Shown here one piece after another: positions 32,210 through 43,472 of a stretch of 64,000 bases of DNA (positions within the stretch are counted from its first letter, which is position 1; every line of letters starts with the position of its first letter). The stretch is from contig JAEMWC010001217.1 of assembly GCA_016490735.1 (NCBI GenBank), positions 1 to 64,000 on the forward strand. Reading direction: 5' to 3'. The DNA comes from Pachyseris speciosa (lineage: Eukaryota > Cnidaria > Anthozoa > Scleractinia > Pachyseridae). Both the position numbers and the translations under genes were made by a program. The notes under the pieces were generated by a model. That model saw only the letters and a program-made list of their open reading frames with translations. It ran no database searches and was not told where the DNA came from.

Positions 32210-34560
32210 TCAATATGTGGCTTCGATTAAAACTGGCCACTCTTCTATAGTATTAGAATTAGAAGATATTCAGGAGAGCTGTAAAGGACCAGGTTTTTGG
32301 AAATTAAATACTTCCTTAGTGGACAGGCCAGAGTATTTGGAAATGATTAATAGTAATTGCCTGACTGGTTAGAGGATGCAAAAGATCTATCAGACAATAG
32401 AGCAAAATGGGATTGGCTGAAATTCAAAATCAAAACAAGCTCAATTATTTATTCTAAAATTTAGCACAAAAACGTAAAAGGCGAGAAGAGGAGCTAAAGG
32501 CCAAGTATCAAAATGCCTTGAATAAATTTCAAGAAAACCCCAGTGAAGTCACACAACAAGAAACTGATAAATTAAAAAGTGAACTTGAAACACTGTATGA
32601 TGAAACAGGAATTGTTATTCGCTTAAGAGCAAGATGGCCTGAGCACTGTGAAAAGAGTAGTAAATATTTCCTCAACTTCGAAAAACGCAATAACATTAAA
32701 AAGCATATAAGGAAATTGAATCTCAGTGGTTCGTTTTCAACCGATCCTTTTCAGATAATGGATGCGGAAAAGCGTTTTTACAGTAAGGTACATAGCAGAC
32801 AAAGAGTGAATCTGAACGGTGAAGAATCTAAAAGCTTTTTTGAAAAAATATATACATATAATATATAAATATATAACATAGTGAAACTTTCTGATGAACT
32901 AAGTTCACGTTTTGAAGGAAAAATAACATTTCATGAGAGCGAGTCTATCTTGCGTTCCTTTCAAGCGGGCAAAACGCCCGGAAATGATAGAATTCCAATA
33001 AAGTTCTACAAAACCTTTTGGCCCTTAATAGGCAATTTATGGTTGCATCTTTTAATGACGCCTTTGACAATAAGGAAATGTCCTCTTCTCAAAAGCAAGC
33101 CCTAATTACACTTATCGAAAAGAAAGGAAAAGGTAGAAATTACTTAGAAAATTGGAGACCAATGTCCTTAACTAATGTAGATGCCAAAATTGCCTCTAAA
33201 GTAATTGCTGAAAGAATTGTCAAAGTTCTTCCGGAAATAATACATACCAACCAAATAGGTTACGTTAAAGGCAGATTCCTTGGTGAAGCGGCAAGATCAG
33301 TTATAGATGTTGTGGAGTATACAAAACAACAAAATATACCAGGCATATTATTGTTCATCGATTTTGAAAAGGCTTTTGATAGTATTGGCTGGAATTTTGT
33401 GTTAAAATGTTTAGCTGTCTTCGGTTTTGGACCAAACCTTATTAGATGGGTAGAAACATTTTATACAGCCATATCTAGTTATGTATTAAATAATAGTATT
33501 AGTACATCTTATTTTGAAATACAGAGGGGAGTACGACAAGGAGACCCGTTACCCCATATTAATTAATTAATTAATTAATTAATTAATTAATTAGTTAATT
33601 AATTATTGTAGCTGAAACTCTTGCAGTCGCTATTCAAAGCAGAAAAGATATCCAACGCCTCAAGATATGGCAGGAAGAATTTAAGGTCGTGCAATATGCT
33701 GATGACCTTACCTTGTTTGTACCTAATATGGAAAGTGCAAAACTTATCCTTTATTTGCTTGATCGATTGACAATTTGTTCAGGCCTGAAGGTTAACCATA
33801 TTAAAACTGAGGCAATGTGGATTGGTTCATGTCGACAAAATACAGCGACACCTCTGGGATTAAAATGGAAAAAACAGTGTTAAAGCCCTTGGGATAGTAT
33901 TTAGCTATAATGAAAATGACCAATTACAGAAAAATTTGCGTTCGAATGTCGAACGCAAATACGGTTGTGGAATTTTCGAGGTCTCTCACTGTTTGGTAAA
34001 GTTACCATCATTAAATCTATTTTGCTTCCTAAAATGTTATATGTGTTCTCGGTCCTAACAACTCCAAGAGAATTCATAAAACAATTAAATACTATTATTT
34101 ATCACTTTTTTGTGGATAGGGCCAGATAAGATAGCCCGACTAGCAGCTATAAATGACCTAAAACACGGAGGCCTTAACTAAATAGATCTTGAAACGTATG
34201 TTAAATCGTTAAGATTAGCTCAGTGGCTTGGTAGAATTTCTTCAGAAGGTTCGTCCCCATGGAAAGCTTATATTAATCATTTGCTCGATGATTTTGGTGG
34301 GTTTTTCCTATTCAGTTGTAATTATGATGTGAAAGACTGTGAAATGAATTCTACTTTTTACAAAGAACTTCTTCAATGGTCGGTGGAGTTTAGAGCTGCT
34401 TTTTCAACAAAGCCACATATATCTCATAACATAATTTGGAATAACAAAGATATTAAAATAGATAAAACAATTTATTATCCAAACTATGTTAAAGCAGGAA
34501 TCCTGCTTATTAACCATTTACAATTCGATAATTTAATATAGAATCTTACAATAGTGCTAA
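32210..34560 (+). mobile_element. L1/Tx1-like LINE ORF2 with RT core, degenerate
   Basis: Pieces in order: GPGFWKLNTSLV (32285), an Arg-rich linker (RLRARWPEHCEKSSKYFLN, 32620), SFQAGKTPGNDRIPIKFYK (32960) and ENWRPMSLTNVDAKIASKVI (33150). The palm motifs LLFIDFEKAFDSI (33350), RGVRQGDPL (33525) and the catalytic VQYADDLTLFV (33690) follow. The C-terminal GKVTIIKSILLPKMLYVFS lies near 34000, and the SCNYDVKDCEMNSTFYKELL region runs to about 34540. At least five frameshifts. The endonuclease half is absent. Confidence 0.88.
33557..33606. repeat. (TTAA)n/(ATTA)n tract inside the LINE RT
   Basis: About 50 bases of TTAA repeats directly after the RQGDPL codons, replacing the next RT residues. 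Either microsatellite growth or an insertion. Confidence 0.85.
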
Positions 34561-34849
34561 AGGTAAAAGTTTGAAGCATACAAACTTTTTAGTTAGGTCA
34601 GGGGTTCGTTCTGCTATTCCTGCCCTCCTGAAGAATTTGGATGTGACAGAGAGTGAATTAGAAAGCTCTTTGGAATTTGACTGTGGGGAAAAAAATTAAC
34701 CCTATAGAGGGTTTTCACGAGACGTCATAAAAAAAAGTAAAATTCAAAAGTAAACAGACTTTTGCATTTTTATCTTTACCACGTAAAAGACATTATTATG
34801 AAAGGTGTTCGTCATCGTGGTTTCAAACGATAGCTGAGTTAATCTTTTG

Positions 34850-35830
34850 TCTCACGATTGAGTCACAAAAGATGTGGATCGCGACGTTTCGACCGATATA
34901 CTGCTGGTCTTCATCAGGCGATGGTGTCGACTGGCTGCGTGTGAGTATAAGAAGCACTGTGGCTGGTGGTGATTGGTGCGTTTCGATCCTCGCTTAGGCC
35001 GTTATTGATTGGAGGATTTCGATCCTTGTCGTTCAGACTAGAAATTGTTCCCTCAGCGGTCCGCTTTGGTACTGATCGACTGTGTTTTCTGAAGCACGCT
35101 TCAGGAATTTCAATTTCACTGTCCCTGTTGATGTTGTTAGGGTGAAGTCTCATGTGAATACCCTCTTTAACCCTACGGGTGTACCAATGTGGGTCTCGGT
35201 CAATATATTTAACTTCTTCCCAGAGCGGATAATGTCCGGTCGAGTTGCTATGTTCTGAAACGGCGGAGGATTGGGTTCGAGCAAGCCGTATCTCTCTATC
35301 GTGTTCCTTAATCCGCTCGTGGATAGATCTTCCCGTCTCTCCAATATAAACCTTACCATATTCCAGGGAATCTTGTAGACTACTCCGTCTTGTTTTACTG
35401 GATCGAAAATGTCCTAGGTGTGATCTAAGGGTTGTGTCAGATCTGAAACAGTCCGTATGCCTTGGTGTTGTACGCAACGGCGAAGAGCCTCCGATGTGCC
35501 TTTCAGTAACGTATGGCAGAACCACAGTAGATTTAATTTCGGGTTCAGGTTCTTTATTGGTTGCTCGTCCCTTGGTTTTCGTCAGATGTTTTACAAACGA
35601 AAACGGATAACCTTTCGAAACAAGGACCGATGAGAGGTGTATCTTTTCATGAGAGATAACTGATGGTTTTGCTATGAGGTGTTTAGATCGATCGTACAGG
35701 CACTTGACAATACCGCGTTTTACAGATTGAGGTTGGTGTGAATCATACGCTAGGTACTGGTCAGTGTGTGTAGGCTTTCTGTAAACACTGGTAGAGAGGT
35801 ATCCATTCGAATCCCCGATGATCAACGTAT
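34850..35830 (-). mobile_element. Penelope-like element 3' part with GIY-YIG nuclease
   Basis: The minus-strand ORF (35825 to 34914) begins in the RT C-terminus (GYLSTSVYRKPTHTDQYLAY, then HLIAKPSVISHEKIHLSSVL). It carries a frame disturbance around the linker. The nuclease follows: KVYIGETGRSIHERIKEHDR with SEHSNSTGHYPLW and KEGIHMRLHPNNINRD. The 3' UTR has CTGATGAAGACC...GGTCGAAACG, a hammerhead-like block. 5'-truncated near 35830. Confidence 0.88.
34878..34922 (-). ncRNA. Candidate hammerhead ribozyme in PLE (possibly degenerate)
   Basis: On minus: ATCGC, CTGATGA, an extra A, stem II GACC/GGTC, GAAA, CG, TC, GCGAT. Stem I (ATCGC/GCGAT) pairs perfectly around the predicted cut after 34883. 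The extra A after CTGATGA and the two-base stem III weaken the case, though PLE hammerheads commonly have minimal stem III. Confidence 0.55.
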
Positions 35831-35984
35831 CAAGTATCTGAAGTATCTGATCAACGTATCATGTATCTGCTTGCATGTTTTCACCTCGGTAGCTTGCTTT
35901 GTTTTGAAAATAGAGCAGTTTGAATTTTAGAGTTTTTCACAGTGCGTGACATAAAGATATCAGCTGACAAGCATGTCATTTACA

Positions 35985-36325
35985 TGAAAACGTCGATTCA
36001 CCGTGTGTTTTTGAGGTTTGAAAGGCCAACATGGTAAGAGAAGCGTTTATGTGAATGTTTGAAAGCTCAACAGAGAGAAAACGTATGTTTTAACTCGTTT
36101 CCGGCCGCCATCTTAGTGTCCCTCAGAGGGACGCCAAGATGGCGTTTCCATACAAAACACTATAATTTAGAGTGGTATATTTTGCGAATAACTCGAGTAC
36201 GGGATATCGCACTGCCCTGAGACTTTGGCATGTTGTTTATTTATTACTCTTCTACAATATCACAATTTCTTGACTTTATCTATTGAACGGTTGATGATTT
36301 TAGTTTTTTAGTCGCGTGACTGAAA
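35985..36325. repeat. Dispersed repeat, relative of 14.75-15.43 kb
   Basis: GAAAACGTCGATTCACC, AAGAGAAGCGTTTATGTGAA and GAATAACTCGAGTACGGGAT follow in the same order as at 15.11-15.43 kb, with extra sequence between. Confidence 0.7.
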
Positions 36326-36369
36326 ACTTTTATGAATTGCTCGTTTCGGATAAGGCAAGAGTCCCAATA

Positions 36370-36840
36370 GCCTCCTTCGCAGCCGTTGTCTGTATCGGTC
36401 CTATACACCTTATTCCAAAATGGCGGCCAATTTATCATTCTTTTGTTTGCATGTTAATTAGCCCTCTTTGCCTCGTCAACACGTACAAAATACAAAAGCA
36501 TTTTGAAGTGAAAATGAGGCAAAGAGGGCTAATTAACATGCAAACAAAAGAATAATAAATTGGCCGCCATTTTGGAATAAGGTGTATTCTCCCTCCCCAC
36601 CAACGTCTGCTGAACCGAGCCGAACATTCCATTCCAGGAACTGACCAATCACATCGCGCCTTTTAATTGCGGCAGCTCAGTTCCCGTGGCCTCTTCGCGG
36701 CTGTTGTTTGTGTCCGTTCTATTCTCCCTCCTGATTGGATACTCAGACACAATGGGAATGGAATGTTCGGCTCGTTTCAGCAGACGTTCGTAGGGAGGGA
36801 GAATAGGACCGACACAAATAACGGCTGCGAAAGAGGCTAG
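36370..36840. mobile_element. Foldback element (TAGCCTC ends) with a nested palindromic MITE
   Basis: Left arm ATAGCCTCCTTCGCAGCCGT through CCAACGTCTGCTGAACCGAG is inverted at 36755-36838 (CGTTTCAGCAGACGTTCG through ACGGCTGCGAAAGAGGCTAG). The left arm is interrupted by the MITE at 36408-36585. Confidence 0.8.
36408..36585. mobile_element. ~177-bp palindromic MITE (TACACCTTATTCC ends)
   Basis: CACCTTATTCCAAAATGGCG through TTAATTAGCCCTCTTTGCCT is almost perfectly inverted in the second half. TA at the edges suggests a mariner-type target. Confidence 0.85.
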
Positions 36841-37139
36841 AGTCCCAAGGGCTTTTCATTAGCTGATTCAATTGTTTCCAAAGCGTTTGCAAAAGTAAAG
36901 AGAGTCTCATCCGAAATGTTTATCAGAAGTTTCCAATTTAAAATTTTAAATAATAGCGGAGCTCCGGCGGAAAGGCCGCCAAGCGGAGCACCATGGTTAA
37001 GAAAATATGGTAACCCATCTGCTCGAGAAAATATGGATTTGGTCACCGTGCGTACGTCGTACGCCCGTACGCCCGTACGTCCGCCCCTCCATGTATGCGA
37101 TGTGAAATGTCCCATTAATTGTGTGTTGTAACTCGCGTT

Positions 37140-37730
37140 TTGTGTACATCTTTAGATATTAGACGTCAATGTTATGGCCAATTGACACCTGTCAATACAA
37201 GGTATCCGCTGACCAGTAGTACTTGACCATATCGCAGGCTCAAGTTAAGACCTGACAGCTGTCCATGGTTGTTAATGCTTGGGCTCAATCTTTTCTTTGG
37301 TAGATTTAAGGGGTAATGCCCGCTACTTTGTGGCCTTAGTGCCTTTAGAGTGGCTTCAGCTTACTTGATCACATTAATTTGTGAAGTATCCTTGTCACTC
37401 CAGCCACATCCCACAAGCTTTACGTTTTCATTGCTTGTTTTATTGATATGTGGGTACTTGAGCCTGAGCATTAGCTATGCCATGCTGATGAGGCCTAACA
37501 AGGCCGAAACAGCTGTCCATGGCTGTTAATGCTTGGGCTCAATCCTTTCTTTGGTAGATTTAATGGGTAATGCCCGCTACCTTGTGGCCTTAGTGCCTTT
37601 GGAGTGGCTTCAGCTTACTTGATTACATTAATTTGTGAAGTATCCTCATCGAGGTCAGCTTTTTTTTTTTTAAGTTGACCGCTGACCAAGTACTGGTTTT
37701 CGATTGGATTGCAGGCTCAAGCCAGGGGTA
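37140..37730 (+). repeat. Tandem 254-nt hammerhead repeat (retrozyme-like)
   Basis: One complete monomer (37264-37517, cut site to cut site) is followed by a second partial monomer (37518 to about 37647). They are nearly identical over the overlap (CATGGxTGTTAATGCTTGGG, GGTAGATTTAAxGGGTAATG). A complete hammerhead sits at the junction; the first unit keeps only its 3' half (CAGCTGTCCATGG at 37256). Similar sequence (CGCTGACCA, GCAGGCTCAAG) flanks both sides. No ORF is present. Tandem non-coding monomers of this size with type I hammerheads match the metazoan retrozymes reported from corals and other invertebrates. Confidence 0.8.
37479..37523 (+). ncRNA. Type I hammerhead ribozyme at the retrozyme monomer junction
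   Basis: Stem I GCCATG (37479-37484) pairs with CATGGC (37518-37523). Core CTGATGA 37485-37491. Stem II GGCCT/AGGCC (37492-37496 with 37501-37505, loop AACA). GAAA 37506-37509. Minimal stem III CA/TG (37510-37515). The TC cleavage site gives a cut after 37517. Every conserved core base is present. Confidence 0.9.
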
Positions 37731-37734
37731 GGAC

Positions 37735-39245
37735 ACCCAAACCAAAACGACGCTTAATTTTTCGCGCGCTTTCTGCGGCTCGAGATTTTCACATTCAGTT
37801 GCTTTCTTCATTTTGAGCACAAAAACTTCATCTTCTTCGAAGTTGTCTTTTAATTCGCGTAAAAGGCATGAAAATCAAGAACTACTTAAAGGATACTCCG
37901 GAAGGTGAATTTTCAACTGATAAAATGGAAGAGCTAAACATTTTTCTCAGGAAATTCTTACATTTTGGATCCACTTGTATGGCGCCCGGATTGTGTGGTT
38001 GAAAAACAAAATGATTTAGCGTTGCAAGAGCTTGTTCACTTAACCGCGGCATCTTGCAGCTCACCACGAAAGTTCAGTTAACAATTCACCGACATTAATG
38101 GGAGGAACGAGTAGCTCAAACTTGGCGGAAGAAGTTCTTTCTTTGGACAAACCGGTTGCTATTTTTGTAGATGCGTGTTTTTACTTCAGTGGATCGATGC
38201 GTAGTTTCAAGTCGTAGAAAGCTCGACAACACAGATAACTTAAATAAATTGAACCTTAGCATTTGAGGTTTAATCGTTATTGCTTTTGTTCAGGAATGAA
38301 ACTTGTATTTTTGTATCGACTGGGTATAAATAACAATCTACTCGTATTGGACACAAAGAGGTGGCTAGTCGAATTGTTTGTTTGTTGTTTTGCAAGCGAA
38401 CGAGTGTCTCCTCCCCTTAGCTGACTGTACATGTTTTTTGACGTCAGTTTTTCTATAGTGTTAAGATCTGAAAGAAACGTTTACCCTTATGTTGTTAACA
38501 CGTAATTGCAATGAGTCCTCCTCCTCGTTAAGTATCTCTCATGTTTTGCGCGACGAGGGCAATTTCAGCAAATTTATGAAAACAAAAGTGATATTAATCT
38601 TTAATTTTACTCGGCCCCGTGCGATTACCTATGCATATTATCAGGATTGTTTTCCTTTTTCTCTTTTCTACGACATTTAAGCTTATGTCTAAGCTTAACG
38701 TATTACGAAATATGTTCGTTAAGCCCCGGCTAAAAATCAAACATTTTCATCGAACATCGTGTTTGTGACACATAATATTTGGTGGCTAAACGCATAACAA
38801 TGTTTGACCAAACAGCGGACCAAGTGAGTCCAAAAAATGATTTTGCGTATTATCGCTGAAATTTTCGACGTTATGTGGTTCATTTGGTTGCTTTTTACCG
38901 TTTGTGTACGATTTGTTTGTTGGGGTGGCTAAACGATCAAACATTTGTTCGTAATGCGAAATTTTAGATGAACAATGAACTTGTTTGATCTAGATCAAAC
39001 ATGGAGAGCTATTTAATGCACTATTGTGAGAGGTGGTTAAACGTTCAAACATTCTTAGATTGCTAAATTTGTTTTCGAACAAACACACGTGTCGACTGTA
39101 TTGTTTTCTTGTAATGTTTTGAGGTTTTTGAGCCACAGTCAACTCCTGTTGACTGCTCTTAACATTGGCGCGAGGAAAGCCATGCGGTGTTCCTCAATAC
39201 CAGTAAAAAATAATAATCGTGGAGCTCCGCTTTTAGGCTTGGCTA
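37735..39245. other. Intergenic; no recognised gene
   Basis: Around 38715-39060 the words ATCAAACATT and GGTGGCTAAACG repeat, which may mark an old MITE. Otherwise nothing is seen. Confidence 0.35.
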
Positions 39246-39251
39246 AATACT

Positions 39252-39412
39252 AGTTATGCAACGCTTTCGAGTGGTATACCGTGGAATATCTCACGAGTCA
39301 CTTGTATTTTCTTGGAATAAAGGCTCTTGTGTATACCAAGAAAATACAAGTGACGAGTGCGATATTCCACGGTATACCACGAGAAAGGGTTGCATAACTA
39401 TTTTATACCATG
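39252..39412. mobile_element. Hairpin MITE
   Basis: GTTATGCAACGCTTTC with GTGGTATACCGTGGAATAT and CACTTGTATTTTCTTGG is inverted in the second half, ending GGGTTGCATAAC. The outer pair TTTTATACCATGCCATAGAA/TTCTATGGCAGGGTATAAA (39392-39595) suggests it lies inside a second element. Confidence 0.8.
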
Positions 39413-39589
39413 CCATAGAAAATACAGTGGCCAGCAAGACCAGCATGAGCGGAAATCTCAACGCATGATGGGAAGGTTGGGTGTGATACAGTTGAATTAC
39501 AATGATTGGTGGGAAGGTTCGATAGAATACTGACGAATATACAACGGCTTTCCTGCATTCTCATTGGCTGTATTTTCTATGGCAGGGTA

Positions 39590-40135
39590 TAAATCTATAT
39601 ATTATCGCTTATACCAACTCTCGTCTAGCCGAAATAGGTTATGTTCCAGATGATTTTTGTACATTTGGTAGAGTAAACTCAGAAACTGTTCATTACCTGT
39701 TCCATGAATGCCCTCATACTAACCAGTTTTGGAAAGATTTTAAACATTTTTGGTAAAAAAATTGAAATTCCCTTGCAGGACGTTTTGATAGGTAAATTGG
39801 AGGAAGAAAGTGACTTTTTGATTATTGCAAAATGGCAAATCTGAACCAGTCGTAAACGAAGTATCAGCCCAAATGTTAATGTTTTTAAGAAATGATTAAA
39901 TTGAAACATAAGACCGAAAAATACCTAGCCATGACAAACAACACAAAGGAAATTTCAGGCTAGATGGAAATTATTTATTAATAGCAACTTATCATCTGTT
40001 ACAACATAATTTAATTAATTATACTATTTATTGTTTGTAGCTACTGTAGTTAACGCGTAATTTTCTTATTGACACGTGTGATACAAGCGCTGTACTTTGT
40101 AATGGAAATAAAAGAATGAAAAGAAAAAAATAGAC
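39590..40135 (+). mobile_element. L1/Tx1-like LINE 3' end
   Basis: It encodes the C-terminal Cys/His segment (FCTFGRVNSETVHYLFHECP, then TNQFWKDFKHFW) followed by frameshifted remains (KHKTEKYLAMTNNTKE) and an A-rich end. 5'-truncated. Confidence 0.8.
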
Positions 40136-40444
40136 CTCGATCCAAATAAAATTAATGCGGTGCGCCGACTCAGTTTTTTTTCCCAGGAACTTAATCTTGA
40201 GGTGTCCCCAGAGAGTGAATCGAATTGACCCTGACAGACATGTGATACGTTACCTGGAATTGTTCGGTCGTGTGGGCAGACACGACTCGCACTCTCTTAG
40301 CACTCAGCTGCCTGTTAGTGTCCCAGTTCTCCTGCTTGCCCGGATTAGTCCGTAAGTTTTAATAAATGTTGGCCGTTTCTCAGAGAGATAGCGATACTGT
40401 GAATTGCAACCACTGTGTGGCACGTCTAATGATGGCCTGTTCTA
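40135..40444. other. No recognised feature
   Basis: Nothing I can support. Confidence 0.3.
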
Positions 40445-40700
40445 CTGATGACTACCTATGCTACGTTAGTACCGTACAATTGTATTAGTGCCGATAAAAC
40501 GTGCTTACTAAACAAATGTGATGGGACGTTCCACAGTATCAGCGATAAGTGTATTGTGCTCTTGAGACACGCTCTCGTTGCTGATGACGATGCTTTTGAA
40601 TTGCACGCTAAGTTGTAAAATATTTCAAAGCATGCATTACCGGGTTAGACTTGAGCCAGTGAATGAACTAGCCATAACAAAATAAACCTATTGCTTTTAT
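40445..40700. repeat. Inverted relative of the repeat at 31.15-31.40 kb
   Basis: GTATCAGCGATAAGTGTATT, CTCGTTGCTGATGACGATGC and AAAGCATGCATTACCGGGTT are the reverse complement of the copy at 31.2 kb. Confidence 0.75.
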
Positions 40701-42500
40701 AAAATATTTCTAACAATAATTCGACAAACGAATGGAACATTTGTTTATTTACTTCTTGATTGAAATAGATTTTCTCAATACACGTTCTGAACAATGGTAT
40801 TTCCCACTAGCCGATCAAAACGTGCAATTGACAACTCATGAATCAATCAGAATTCGCGTTATAAAAGTCAATTTTGGCAAGCCACATGCGAGCGCCATGT
40901 TGATTCCTCCGAAATCGTGCCGAAAAATACTGAACGTTCGGCGAGAACCAGAAGGGTCCTCTGGCTCACGATCATCGAGGCACGCAAAGCGCTGTGGTTT
41001 TTCTTTTGCTTTCTTTCCTCGGGCTTACTGGGGAAGAGATAGCTAAGCCACAAATCGAAATTTGGCAATTCTTTCTCCATTTCCTTGATATTTGTACTTG
41101 AAATTGAGTCTTGCGAAAGCTTTGAAGTGTTTTCAAATTGTACCGGTAAACACAAACAGCGTGACGTCACAACCTTACTCACTTGCTTACTTACATTTTA
41201 ATCCTCGTAGTCTTAACAACCATACAGGATGCTAAAACAATGTCAATTAAAATTACATTTAACAAGATGTCGTACAGCACACTTACAAATTTACAACTAG
41301 CTCCAACTTTGAAATTAATGTACACATATTATAATGCAAAAAATACTAGGATACAACCGTGTTTACATACTCTCATCTAAACACAACTATTGACCAATGA
41401 GTGGGCGCGTACTATTTTAAATATTTTATAAATACAGAACTCAGTACCGATCTGAGTGATCATTTTGAATGACCACTGTGTTAGATGTAGTCTGGAGACT
41501 CACCATTAATGATGCATGTTTTGACTTTTGAGTGACAGAGCCAAAATGTAGAACTAAAATGTAGAACTAAAGTAATGTGCTATTCTCTCCAGATTGCTGT
41601 AAAAACGTTACGTACAGCTGTACTTGCATATGTAACATGCTTACACTTCTTCATTGTGGTTCTTGATTTTTGTGTTTAAAGAGTACATTACTTAAGTACT
41701 GTCATTGTGTTTTAACTAGTAATCAGTGGTCTCGCCGGAAAGAGACCGGGTTTTTTACTTTTATTTATTTAGTTTTTTTGGTTACGTAGGTTAGTGTTGC
41801 TGTTAACAGAACAGCTAGTGTCTTTATTTAAAGATTTCTAGCTATGCGTGTTGTTGATTTCCTCAGACTTTCTAAAGCCTTCGGCTCAAAATCAGCGAGA
41901 AACAAAACTTAATCATTCAAAAGTTGTACTTTTACATGAAAGGTCACACTTTGAGCTTTCGTCCACAGAACCAAACGTTAACAACGCAATCACTTTGGGA
42001 ATACCAGTGGAAAAGTTGTTGTGAAATTGCACCGGACGTCAAACCTCTCAGTTTGTTGGCGTCTCAAAATCTTTGGATTTCTTTTTCCTTTTCAGCAACA
42101 GTCCGTCTCATTCCAAGAACAAAATAAACTAGCATGGCCAGTCCTTCAGCGGAGAGCAGTCTGGTCACGTGGCAAGATTCATGCAGCAACAGTTTCCAAC
42201 GAATAACACTCAAAACCAGTCCACCCCTTCCGGCCGGCAGTTCTAATCAATCCGCTTTCATATCTTCAGTTGTCTTTCTCTCCTTGTGTAAAATTTTTCC
42301 TGGACTTTGCTTTTTCTTTTTCCTTGAATCCCAAAGTTGCCAAATGTATATCTTGGAGTATCTAGCCGATCAGAAGGATGAAACGCCACCGAGCTGCATC
42401 GCTAGGGTTGTATACTAAAGCAGAATTTTACCATTTTCTATATGAATGTTATGGCTAGAGAAAAGATAGACAAGTTCATTTTCGTTTGAAGTAACTGTTC
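40701..42500. other. Intergenic, downstream of the second M13 3' cassette
   Basis: No gene is seen. GAGTGACAGAGCCAAAATGT and following (about 41530-41600) match 46720-46780, so the 3' duplication may reach this far. Confidence 0.4.
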
Positions 42501-42502
42501 TA

Positions 42503-42652
42503 GGCTATAGAGTGTTTTCACATGAAGTCACGGCGGCCATGTTGGTGTCCCAACTAAACCTCTGGGAATTGAACTCTATTTTTATGCAAATACTTTCTTT
42601 TGTTTCAGTAAACCAATATGGCTGGTAGTCACATGAATGAAAACGCTCTATT
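42503..42652. mobile_element. ~150-bp MITE (TAGAGxGTTTTCA ends)
   Basis: TAGAGTGTTTTCACATGAAG at the left and CACATGAATGAAAACGCTCTA-like sequence at the right are inverted. Inner GGCGGCCATGTTGG/CCAATATGGCTG also pair. Confidence 0.7.
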
Positions 42653-43372
42653 TGTTTTACGAAGCCAATTAAAAATGAGTTTCGGGTAGCAAAGGACTTC
42701 TTTTGTGACTTAAAAGCATTGAATCAACAGGGACCTTTAGATTTTACTACGACTACGAGATTAAGAAAGACTTTCCAAATCTAGTTCGAGTGATTTTGAT
42801 AATCACTGGGGTCAATCTTGCCTTTGGTAAGCAATGAGGAAAACTGAGGGTTCTGTGAACGTTGCTAGATTGAAATTTGAAAGTCGTACTCGTACCCGAT
42901 CTAATACATGTGCTAAAATATATAGGTCGCAAATTTTTAGCAAGGTCTCTTGCCTGAAATCGAAATGAGGCTTGCAGTCGGGTTCTCCATTTATCAAAAT
43001 TCCTTCATGTCATTCTACAGTTTTGAGCAAAAAACGTTAACCTGTCGGCGAGGCAGCTCATAGTACGTGGCAGCTTCTTACTTGGTGTTTATCAATATAG
43101 ATTTTACCAAGTTCTAAAGTAAAGTAGAGATTGACTTGGATTTTTTCTTACAGGTGAAAAAAATTTTAAATAGGCCATTTCCGCATTACCTGTGGCCTCT
43201 TTTTCAAACTGATGCCTGGTGCATAACCATTCGTATGATAATGAGTTTAATTTGCATGTGAATGGAAACTAATTTCCATATGAAAAACTTGTAGCAACTA
43301 AGAAAAAAACGTTTTCGTCGGAGCACAGCTTCCCGGTGAACTTAAAACTACCAAAACTACCAAACGATCCTT

Positions 43373-43472
43373 TCACCACAACGAACACTTGTTCCGGGGA
43401 TTCATGGCAGAACCTGATTTGCATTTGAACGCCGCGGCGAATTTGTCATAGTTGCGAAGAGGGCCGATCACC
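43373..43472 (-). CDS. M13 peptidase last exon, second cassette (N2)
   Basis: It completes an Arg codon, then encodes VIGPLRNYDKFAAAF, KCKSGSAMNP and the terminal CSLW with TGA at 43373-43375. The acceptor is TTTCAG. It differs from the copy at 48.2 kb at four residues. The conserved final Cys-x-x-Trp of the family is kept. Confidence 0.9.

Noticed and set aside
40560..40640. Hammerhead candidate from GCTGATGACGATG (and its relative near 31.28 kb)
   Set aside because: No GAAA box or pairing follows the CTGATGA.
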